From positions 1,200-6,378 of the forward strand of contig DMWH01000113.1 in NCBI GenBank assembly GCA_003483345.1: a DNA stretch of 5,179 bases. Direction: 5' to 3'. Position 1 is the first letter of the stretch. The number at the start of each line of letters is the position of its first letter. This DNA comes from Clostridiales bacterium (GTDB taxonomy: Bacteria > Bacillota > Clostridia > Tissierellales > Sedimentibacteraceae). The notes beneath the pieces are model-generated. The model was not told where the DNA came from, searched no databases, and worked only from the letters and a program-made list of their open reading frames with translations. The translations under genes were made by a program, and so were the position numbers. Of this stretch, positions 1-5,179 are shown in pieces.

Positions 1-689
1 GAATTGTAATCAGACCTTCCGTTTCTTAAATAAGCAAGCTCTATAAAATTATTAAATCCTAATTTTAATGCTATTTGGTGTCTAATCTTTACCAATTTAT
101 CGTATATCAAGTCAAATTTAGTTTCATTTTCTTTGAAGAAATTGCTGCTTTTTTCATGAGCTTCTTTTCTGATACGGCGGTCCTTTGATTCCATATAGGG
201 CTGCATTTGAGACAAGTTTAATAACTTTCCGTCATACTCTATCTTTGCGGATGATATCAGTTTATCATATTCGCTTATTAGCTTATTTTCTTCCTGCATT
301 AGAGGAATCGCTTCATCAGAAAATGTTTTAATCTCCATTTCCGCTAAGGTAATAAGCTGAGGATGTATTTTATCTGTTAATTCTTCCTTAAATCTTGAAT
401 TTAACAGTTGCTTGTAAAATTCAATCCTCAATCCGTAAAATTTCGGTGATGTCATATCCATATAGTCCTTTTCAGTATCATAAAATTCATCAGCTGTATT
501 GATGGAATTTCGTATATACACCAGTTGACTCATTGTGTCAACATTATTTGTTATAGCATTGATTTTTTTTAGGATGGTATATTGTTCATCGGCAGTTGCT
601 GAGTTTTTAAAATCATTAATCAAATTTAAATACTTTTCTTTTATGATATTATAATCAGGTCTTATATATTCATACTCATTGAATTTCAT
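1..689 (-). CDS. M3-family oligoendopeptidase (PepF-like), N-terminal part, cut by window edge
   Basis: This is a partial gene read leftwards from an ATG at 689-687. It stays open to the window edge, giving 229 complete codons. The family comprises cytoplasmic zinc metallopeptidases that cut short peptides. What is visible is the helical N-terminal half: an RNSINTADEFYDTEK stretch (about residues 60-74), EYDKLISSAKIEYDGK (140-155), LNLSQMQPYMESKDRRIR (157-174) and a terminal NFIELAYLRNGRSDYN (214-229). I recognise these from M3 oligoendopeptidases. The family is usually about 550-600 residues, so more than half is missing, including the HExxH zinc site, and catalytic competence cannot be judged. 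No signal peptide is seen. The start is supported by a GAGG ribosome-binding site six bases upstream and by a promoter at 759-786. It is divergent from the der operon and shares its control region. Family assignment is fairly secure, but the subgroup and peptide specificity are not. Confidence 0.87.
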   Translation of the reverse strand, partial: MKFNEYEYIRPDYNIIKEKYLNLINDFKNSATADEQYTILKKINAITNNVDTMSQLVYIRNSINTADEFYDTEKDYMDMTSPKFYGLRIEFYKQLLNSRFKEELTDKIHPQLITLAEMEIKTFSDEAIPLMQEENKLISEYDKLISSAKIEYDGKLLNLSQMQPYMESKDRRIRKEAHEKSSNFFKENETKFDLIYDKLVKIRHQIALKLGFNNFIELAYLRNGRSDYN

Positions 690-695
690 AATGCG

Positions 696-700
696 CCTCG
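696..700 (-). promoter_or_regulatory. Ribosome-binding site of the M3 peptidase gene
   Basis: Read on the minus strand the sequence is CGAGG, followed by six bases (CGCATT) and then the ATG at 689-687. This GAGG core at normal spacing decides the start codon of the leftward gene. Confidence 0.7.
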
Positions 701-758
701 CTTTATATTTAGTTAGCTCTTAACTTTACATATTTCATATGGCAGAAAAGATAATAAT

Positions 759-786
759 ATTATAACAAAAATTGTTAAATATGCAA
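759..786 (-). promoter_or_regulatory. Predicted sigma-A promoter of the M3 peptidase gene
   Basis: On the minus strand a perfect TATAAT (764-759) is preceded by TGT, giving a TG-extended -10 element. A weak -35 TTGCAT (786-781) lies 16 bp upstream, matching the consensus only in its TTG. Transcription would start near 752, leaving a leader of about 60 bases before the ATG at 689. The extended -10 compensates for the poor -35, as is common in low-GC Gram-positives. This is inferred from sequence alone. Confidence 0.62.
763..777. repeat. Perfect inverted repeat TAACAA-AAA-TTGTTA, possible operator
   Basis: The two 6-base arms (763-768 and 772-777) are exact reverse complements around an AAA centre. 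The element lies in the -10/-35 spacer of the leftward promoter and touches its -10 box, where a bound repressor would block RNA polymerase. The surrounding DNA is very AT-rich, so a chance origin is possible. I do not recognise it as the site of a known regulator. Confidence 0.35.
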
Positions 787-809
787 GACATTAGTGTTTA
801 AAAATAAGA

Positions 810-839
810 TTGCAGTTGTTTGTTAAGATATGGTATAAT
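810..839 (+). promoter_or_regulatory. Predicted sigma-A promoter of the DUF512-der-plsY-gpsA operon
   Basis: A perfect TATAAT (834-839) is preceded by TGG (831-833), forming a TG-extended -10. A weak -35, TTGCAG (810-815), lies 18 bp upstream. Transcription would begin near 845-848, giving a leader of about 55 bases before the GTG at 903. This is the only good promoter seen ahead of the four plus-strand genes. It also argues against translation starting at the in-frame TTG at 810, which lies upstream of the expected mRNA 5' end. Confidence 0.65.
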
Positions 840-890
840 GATAAAACCAAATCCTTTTGGCACAGACTGAAGAACTTATGTTATCAATTG

Positions 891-897
891 AAAGGGA
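891..897 (+). promoter_or_regulatory. Ribosome-binding site that selects the GTG start at 903
   Basis: AAAGGGA lies just before the GTG, with six bases between the last G of GGG and the start codon. It is weaker than the GGAGG sites of the downstream genes, but it is the best one available to this reading frame. The in-frame TTG codons at 888 and 810 have nothing comparable. Confidence 0.6.
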
Positions 898-902
898 AAT
901 TC

Positions 903-2198
903 GTGAAAAACATTATTGTTAAAGTATTAAAAAACAGCATAGCGGAAGAATTAAATATAGAGCCGGGAGATGAGCTTTTAAGCGTTAATAATTCCATAAT
1001 AAAGGATTACATAGATTATAAATATCAAATTTCTGATAATTTGGTTTATTTTGAAATCAAAAAAAAAGACGGAGAAATTTGGGAACTCGAAATTGAAAAG
1101 GATTACGATGAAGATATAGGAATAGTATTTGAAAATCCCCTTATGGATAATATTAAGGTATGCTCTAATAAGTGTATTTTTTGTTTTATCGACCAAATGC
1201 CGAAAGGCATGAGAAAAACACTTTATGTGAAAGACGATGATACCAGGCTTTCTTTTCTGTACGGTAATTTCATAACCCTGACCAATTTATCGGATGATGA
1301 ATTTGATAGAATTATTCAGTATAAAATAAGTCCCATAAAAGTATCTGTTCATACAACCGACCCTCAACTAAGAAAGTATATGATGGGCAATGATAAGGAC
1401 ATGGATATTTTAAAATACTTAAAAAGGCTGATTGATGCCAATATAACGGTTGATTGCCAGATAGTATTAGTAAGAGACGTTAATGATAAAGAGCAGCTTA
1501 CCAAGACCATTAATGATTTGTCTTCTCTTCACCCCGGACTTAGGAGTGTTGCAGTTGTTCCCGTGGGGCTCACCAAGTACAGGGAAAAGCTTACGGAGCT
1601 TAAGCCTTTCGACAAAGAAAGTGCAAAAGATGTTGTTGAGCAGGTTACAAAACTCCAGGAAACACTGCTTAGAAAGTTCGGTACCAGATTTATTTTCATT
1701 GCGGATGAATTTTATATTCTAAGTAAATATGATTTTCCTCCCTACGAAGATTATGAGGATTTTGATCAATTAGAAAACGGGATAGGTATGTGCAGGTTAT
1801 TTAAAAACCGTGTAGAAGAAGAGATAAAAAATATAAGATATAATAAAGTATTAAAAGATGAAGTTACTTTTGTAACAGGAGTTGCTGCTTATGAATTAAT
1901 GGTAGAATTAGCCGAAAAAATTATGAGCAGAATAAATGTGAAAATTAATGTTCTTAGAATTATAAATAATTATTTTGGAGACAAAATAACCGTATCAGGT
2001 CTTATTACGGGAAAAGACATCATAGACCAACTCAAGGGTAAAAATTATAAAAACCTTATATTGCCTAGAAATATGATTAATGACAATCATGTGATGCTGG
2101 ATGATATGGTAATTGAAGATTTGGAAAGAGAATTAAACACTAAGGTAGAAATATACGATGCAGAAGATGATACTTTGCTCAGCTTAATCGTTAAATAA
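903..2198 (+). CDS. PDZ-radical SAM-DUF512 protein of unknown reaction
   Basis: This 431-residue protein belongs to the DUF512 family. The first 60 or so residues form a PDZ-like domain, with SIAEELNIEPGDELLSVN in the ligand-loop region. A radical SAM core follows with CSNKCIFC, a CX3CX2C triad (C87, C91, C94) that should hold a [4Fe-4S] cluster binding S-adenosylmethionine. Further conserved-looking stretches are KDDDTRLSFLYGNF, VSVHTTDP, VAVVPVGLTKYRE, ADEFY and LENGIGM, then a C-terminal part with YFGDKITVSGLITG and LPRNM. The only other cysteines are C185 and C297, so a SPASM-type auxiliary cluster is unlikely. The frame is open back to 810, but family members normally begin at MKNII-like sequence, matching the GTG at 903; the promoter and ribosome-binding site agree. 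It is probably cytoplasmic, with no signal peptide or membrane segment. It is first in the operon, 13 bases before der. Family membership is clear; substrate and reaction are unknown to me. Confidence 0.92.
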   Translation: MKNIIVKVLKNSIAEELNIEPGDELLSVNNSIIKDYIDYKYQISDNLVYFEIKKKDGEIWELEIEKDYDEDIGIVFENPLMDNIKVCSNKCIFCFIDQMPKGMRKTLYVKDDDTRLSFLYGNFITLTNLSDDEFDRIIQYKISPIKVSVHTTDPQLRKYMMGNDKDMDILKYLKRLIDANITVDCQIVLVRDVNDKEQLTKTINDLSSLHPGLRSVAVVPVGLTKYREKLTELKPFDKESAKDVVEQVTKLQETLLRKFGTRFIFIADEFYILSKYDFPPYEDYEDFDQLENGIGMCRLFKNRVEEEIKNIRYNKVLKDEVTFVTGVAAYELMVELAEKIMSRINVKINVLRIINNYFGDKITVSGLITGKDIIDQLKGKNYKNLILPRNMINDNHVMLDDMVIEDLERELNTKVEIYDAEDDTLLSLIVK

Positions 2199-2211
2199 AC
2201 GGAGGAAATAA

Positions 2212-3531
2212 ATGGGAAGACCTATAGTAACAATTGTTGGCAGGCCGAATGTAGGAAAGTCAACACTTTTTAATAGGATTGCCGGAAAGAGAATATCCAT
2301 AACGGAAGATACTCCCGGTGTTACAAGAGACAGAATTTATGCTGAATGCGAATGGCTTGATAATTACTTTACTTTAATAGACACAGGAGGAATAGAGCCA
2401 AACACAACGGATACTATTTTTGCACAGATGCGCATCCAAGCGGAAGTAGCCATAGAAATGGCGGATGTTGTTTTGTTTATGGTAGACGGCAAAGAAGGTG
2501 TTACCGCTGCTGACACTGAGGTGGCACAAATGCTCAGAAAAGCAAAAAAAGAAATAATTCTCGTAGTCAATAAAATGGACAGATTCGTAAATGAAGACAG
2601 CGTATATGAATTTTACAATTTAGGGCTTGGAGACCCTATTCCGATATCATCTGCCGAAGCCTTGGGCATAGGTGATTTGCTGGATGAAATTATTTCAAAA
2701 TTCAATGGAAAAATGGATACAAAAGAAGAGGAAGACAGCATAAAAATTGCTGTTATCGGAAAGCCTAATGCAGGCAAATCTTCAATAATCAACAGAATAA
2801 TAGGCGAAGAGCGAGTAATCGTAAGTGATATTCCGGGTACGACAAGGGATGCCATCGATACAAAGTTCGAGAGAAACTCCAAGAAGTATACGCTTATTGA
2901 TACTGCAGGCATAAGGAAAAAGAGCAAGGTTTTGGAATCAGTCGAAAAGTACAGCGTATTAAGAGCTTTTACTGCAGTGGAAAGAGCAGATATATGTGTA
3001 TTGGTAATTGATGCCGATAAAGGAGTAACAGAGCAGGATATAAGAATAGCCGGATATTCTCATGACAGCAACAAAGGAATGGTTATCGTCATAAACAAGT
3101 GGGATTTAATTGAAAAGGATAATAGCACTTTTAAGGAATTTACTGAAGAGATAAGACAAAAATTAGCATATGCCACATATGCCCCCATATTAACAGTTTC
3201 AGCTCTTACAGGTCAGAGGGTCAACAAAATACTTGAAGTAGTTGATGAAATATACAGCTTCAGAAATTTAAGAATTTCTACGGGAGTATTAAACGATATT
3301 CTTACAGAAGCAGTTCTTATGAATCAACCGGCAACAGTAAAAGGGAAGAGACTTAAAATATACTACGGAACGCAGGTTGCAGTAAATCCTCCTAAGTTTT
3401 TAATATTTGTAAATGATAAGGAAATTGTTCATTTTTCATACGAAAGATATATTGAAAATAAAATCAGGGAAGCTTTCGAATACAAGGGAACACCAATTAT
3501 TATTGAATTTAGAAACAGAAGCGAGAAATAA
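2212..3531 (+). CDS. der: Ribosome-assembly GTPase Der (EngA)
   Basis: Der is an essential GTPase with tandem G domains that helps mature the 50S ribosomal subunit. The 439-residue length is normal. G domain 1 shows GRPNVGKS (10-17), PGVTRD with T38, DTGG (57-60), NKMD (120-123) and SSAEA (146-150). An acidic linker (about 167-176) leads to G domain 2 with GKPNAGKS (183-190), PGTTRD (208-213), DTAG (230-233), NKWD (295-298) and SAL (330-332). A KH-like RNA-contact domain follows (about 354-439), including [17 protein letters not shown] and ending FRNRSEK. N13 and N187 are the P-loop asparagines associated with potassium-dependent GTPases. Alanine replaces the commoner valine in the second P-loop, a mild variation. 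The start is firm: GGAGG at 2201-2205, six bases before the ATG. It lies 13 bases after the DUF512 gene, so the two are very probably cotranscribed. All nucleotide-binding motifs are intact. Confidence 0.98.
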   Translation: MGRPIVTIVGRPNVGKSTLFNRIAGKRISITEDTPGVTRDRIYAECEWLDNYFTLIDTGGIEPNTTDTIFAQMRIQAEVAIEMADVVLFMVDGKEGVTAADTEVAQMLRKAKKEIILVVNKMDRFVNEDSVYEFYNLGLGDPIPISSAEALGIGDLLDEIISKFNGKMDTKEEEDSIKIAVIGKPNAGKSSIINRIIGEERVIVSDIPGTTRDAIDTKFERNSKKYTLIDTAGIRKKSKVLESVEKYSVLRAFTAVERADICVLVIDADKGVTEQDIRIAGYSHDSNKGMVIVINKWDLIEKDNSTFKEFTEEIRQKLAYATYAPILTVSALTGQRVNKILEVVDEIYSFRNLRISTGVLNDILTEAVLMNQPATVKGKRLKIYYGTQVAVNPPKFLIFVNDKEIVHFSYERYIENKIREAFEYKGTPIIIEFRNRSEK

Positions 3532-3575
3532 GATCCAAACTGTGTAATAGATAATAAGGTTATGCTGGAGGTATT

Positions 3576-4157
3576 ATGAAATATATTTTTATCGCAATAA
3601 TATCTTATTTTATAGGCAATATATCATTTGCCTACATATTAGGAAAAATATTAACCAATAAAGACGTCAGAGAATTTGGAAGCGGCAATGCCGGAACAAC
3701 GAATGCAATAAGGGCATTCGGCAAAAAAGTAGGCGCGATGGTTTTTTCAGGAGACGTATTAAAGGGTGTCGTTGCTGTCTTGTTTGGCAGATATTTTGCG
3801 GGACAAACAGGAGCTTATATTGCAGGAGCTTTTGCAATAATAGGTCACAATTGGCCTGTTCTTCTTAATTTCAAAGGAGGAAAAGGAGTCGCCACAACTA
3901 TCGGTGTTATGGTATTTGTAAATTTTTATCTCACTTTGATTTGTGTTATTATTGGCGTAATAATTATTATTTTTACAAGAACGGTATCCTTGGGCTCTAT
4001 TTCAGGCATGGCAGTTGCACCACTCGTGGCAATTATTTTGATTCGTCCGCTTACTTTTGATCTTTTATTATTTACAATATTTGTTGCAAGTATGTCCATT
4101 TACAGACACAAGGATAATATAAAAAGACTGATTAAAGGAAATGAAAACAAATTTTAG
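3576..4157 (+). CDS. plsY: Acyl-phosphate:glycerol-3-phosphate acyltransferase PlsY
   Basis: PlsY is the integral membrane enzyme that transfers a fatty acyl group from acyl phosphate (made by PlsX) to position 1 of sn-glycerol 3-phosphate, giving lysophosphatidic acid. The 193-residue length fits the family. Signature motifs are present in order: REFGSGNAGTTN (32-43), GHNWPVLLNFKGGKGVAT (90-107, with the glycine-rich KGGKG), and the C-terminal stretch with SLGS (138-141) and YRHKDNIKRLIKG (176-188). Hydrophobic segments lie at about 2-22, 53-72, 77-97, 107-133 and 141-172. The ATG follows GGAGG (3567-3571) by four bases. The gene is 44 bases after der with no visible terminator, and 9 bases before gpsA, whose product supplies its substrate. 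No plsX is in the window, so the acyl phosphate must come from a gene elsewhere. Function is confident from motif conservation. Confidence 0.97.
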   Translation: MKYIFIAIISYFIGNISFAYILGKILTNKDVREFGSGNAGTTNAIRAFGKKVGAMVFSGDVLKGVVAVLFGRYFAGQTGAYIAGAFAIIGHNWPVLLNFKGGKGVATTIGVMVFVNFYLTLICVIIGVIIIIFTRTVSLGSISGMAVAPLVAIILIRPLTFDLLLFTIFVASMSIYRHKDNIKRLIKGNENKF

Positions 4158-4161
4158 GAGG
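4156..4161 (+). promoter_or_regulatory. gpsA ribosome-binding site overlapping the plsY stop
   Basis: A perfect AGGAGG shares its first two bases with the TAG stop of plsY (4155-4157) and lies five bases before the gpsA ATG. Ribosomes finishing plsY cover this site, so translation of the two genes is probably coupled. Confidence 0.75.
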
Positions 4162-4166
4162 CGAGG

Positions 4167-5165
4167 ATGAATAAGAAAATAACAGTCCTAGGCGGAGGAA
4201 GCTGGGGAACCGCACTTTCCAAACTTCTTTCGGAAAACGGGCATAATGTTACCGTATGGCTGAGAGATGAAGCTCAAGCTAAAGAATTAACCGTAAAAAG
4301 GGTTAATGAAAAATACTTGCCAAAAGTTAAAATACCTGAAAATATAGTATTTGCTTCTGATATAAACAAAGCTGTAGAGGAAGCGGAGATTTTATTGTTG
4401 GTTATTCCAACCCAAATGGTTAGGGGTGTATTAAAGCAAATTAAAGATGAGTATAAAGACGGTAAAATAATTATAAATGCTTCCAAGGGTATTGAAAAGG
4501 GTACCATGAAATTGGTTTCAACAATTGTTAAGGAAGAAACAAAGAATACAATATTTGCGGTTTTATCAGGACCTTCCCATGCAGAGGAAGTCGGGTTGTC
4601 ATTGCCTACTGCAATAACTGTTGCCTGCGAAAATAAAGATGTAGCCGAGGAGATTCAAGACATATTTATGTCTGAATATTTCAGAGTATATACAAATGAA
4701 GATGTATTAGGTGCAGAGTTAGGAGGAGCACTCAAAAATATAATAGCTCTTGGTGCGGGTATATCCGACGGAGTAGGCTACGGGGACAATGCAAAAGCAG
4801 CCCTTATGAACAGGGGTATTGTTGAAATTGCAAGACTTGGACTTGCCATGGGAGCGGATTTGCACACATTTTACGGGCTTACCGGAATTGGAGACTTGAT
4901 AGTTACATGTACCAGCAAGCATTCAAGAAACTGGAATGCAGGCTACCTTATCGGTCAAGGCTTAACAAAGGATGAAGCGATAAAAAAGGTAGGAATGATT
5001 GTTGAAGGAATTCCTACCACATATGCTGCATATGAATTGTCTAAGAAACTAATGGTAGAAATGCCGATAGTCGATGCAATGTATGATGTTTTGGAAAACA
5101 ACACTGATGTAAAAGATACAGTAAATAAATTAATGTTAAGAGACAAAAAAGAAGAAAGACTTTAG
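4167..5165 (+). CDS. gpsA: NAD(P)-dependent sn-glycerol-3-phosphate dehydrogenase GpsA
   Basis: GpsA is a cytosolic enzyme that reduces dihydroxyacetone phosphate to sn-glycerol 3-phosphate with NAD(P)H, supplying the backbone of phospholipids. The 332-residue length is standard. The N-terminal Rossmann domain opens with VLGGGSWGTAL (7-17) for dinucleotide binding and carries NASKGIEKGT (104-113) and SGPSHAEEV (134-142). The helical C-terminal domain carries the presumed catalytic lysine K190 in GALKNIIALGAGISDG, then GYGDNAKAALMNRG (204-217), GLTGIGDLIVTCTS (237-250) with D243, SRN (253-255) and VEGIPTT (279-285). All expected active-site motifs are present. It starts 9 bases after plsY with AGGAGG five bases before the ATG. 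PlsY consumes its product, so the pairing makes biochemical sense. It is the last complete gene here; a possible repeat begins directly after its stop. NADH versus NADPH preference cannot be read from the sequence by eye. Confidence 0.98.
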   Translation: MNKKITVLGGGSWGTALSKLLSENGHNVTVWLRDEAQAKELTVKRVNEKYLPKVKIPENIVFASDINKAVEEAEILLLVIPTQMVRGVLKQIKDEYKDGKIIINASKGIEKGTMKLVSTIVKEETKNTIFAVLSGPSHAEEVGLSLPTAITVACENKDVAEEIQDIFMSEYFRVYTNEDVLGAELGGALKNIIALGAGISDGVGYGDNAKAALMNRGIVEIARLGLAMGADLHTFYGLTGIGDLIVTCTSKHSRNWNAGYLIGQGLTKDEAIKKVGMIVEGIPTTYAAYELSKKLMVEMPIVDAMYDVLENNTDVKDTVNKLMLRDKKEERL

Positions 5166-5179
5166 TGACAAGGGGACGG
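5164..5179. repeat. Possible left end of a dispersed GGGGACGG-type palindromic repeat, cut by window edge
   Basis: The final bases read AGTGACAAGGGGACGG, the first two belonging to the gpsA TAG stop. From memory, strings of the form GTGACA-GGGGACGG-TTC recur between genes in Clostridia and other bacteria as the arm of an imperfect palindrome, sometimes near IS200-like transposases. Only one arm would be visible here, so the palindrome itself cannot be confirmed. The locally G-rich run contrasts with the AT-rich surroundings. Confidence 0.35.

Noticed and set aside
711..725. Inverted repeat AGTTA-GCTCT-TAACT in the leader of the peptidase gene
   Set aside because: Five-base AT-rich arms with no U-tract and no link to the ribosome-binding site; expected by chance in such DNA.
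847..860. Small hairpin CCAAA-TCCT-TTTGG near the expected 5' end of the operon transcript
   Set aside because: The stem is only 5 bp and mostly A-U. It is not a terminator and resembles no riboswitch I know; it could at most slightly protect the 5' end.
878..922. Short upstream frame ATG(878)-TAA(922), 14 codons, overlapping the GTG start at 903 in another frame; possible leader peptide
   Set aside because: It has only a weak GAAG before it, no regulatory amino-acid run and no pause or attenuator structure. It is probably chance within the leader.
1483..1722. Plus-strand open frame of 79 codons inside the DUF512 gene in another frame
   Set aside because: It lies within a clearly conserved reading frame, which shows it is an out-of-frame shadow. 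There is no sign of a frameshift in the real gene.
2613..2927. Minus-strand open frame of 104 codons inside der
   Set aside because: It is antisense to conserved Der sequence, has a composition set by the complementary codons, no convincing ribosome-binding site and no recognisable domain.
3532..3575. 44-base der-plsY gap as a possible terminator or internal promoter
   Set aside because: No GC-rich stem with a T-run and no acceptable -35/-10 pair was seen. It holds only the plsY ribosome-binding site.
1..5179. CRISPR arrays, tRNA or rRNA genes, insertion sequences, defence genes
   Set aside because: No regularly spaced repeats, RNA gene signatures, transposase sequence or defence-type domains were found. 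Apart from the 213-base divergent region the window is almost wholly coding.

Overview
The window is a chromosomal segment from a low-GC Gram-positive bacterium. The DNA is AT-rich and codon third positions favour A and T. Ribosome-binding sites are strong GGAGG types. The gene order DUF512 radical SAM protein, der, plsY, gpsA is typical of anaerobic Bacillota (Clostridia or Tissierellia type). Genus or species cannot be fixed from the sequence alone. Nothing in the coding part suggests recent transfer.

Layout. Positions 1-689 (minus strand) hold the N-terminal 229 codons of an M3-family oligoendopeptidase (PepF-like); its catalytic part lies beyond the left edge. Positions 690-902 are a divergent intergenic region. 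It carries two back-to-back promoters, each with a TG-extended TATAAT -10 box, and a perfect 6-bp-arm inverted repeat over the minus-strand -10. Positions 903-5165 (plus strand) form a compact four-gene operon: a PDZ/radical SAM/DUF512 protein (GTG start at 903), the ribosome-assembly GTPase Der, the acyltransferase PlsY and the glycerol-3-phosphate dehydrogenase GpsA. Intergenic gaps are 13, 44 and 9 bases, and no terminator or internal promoter is evident. The last 14-16 bases resemble the beginning of a dispersed GGGGACGG-type palindromic repeat cut by the window edge.

Function. GpsA reduces dihydroxyacetone phosphate to sn-glycerol 3-phosphate, and PlsY acylates that product at the membrane, so the last two genes are consecutive steps at the entry to phospholipid synthesis. 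Der acts in 50S subunit maturation. The DUF512 protein has the radical SAM cysteine triad but no established reaction. Its position as first gene, directly before der, is the most intriguing point here. Most of the window is ordinary housekeeping DNA. I did not find a convincing novel system; the items worth checking are the DUF512 protein and its start, the divergent control region, and the truncated repeat at the right end.
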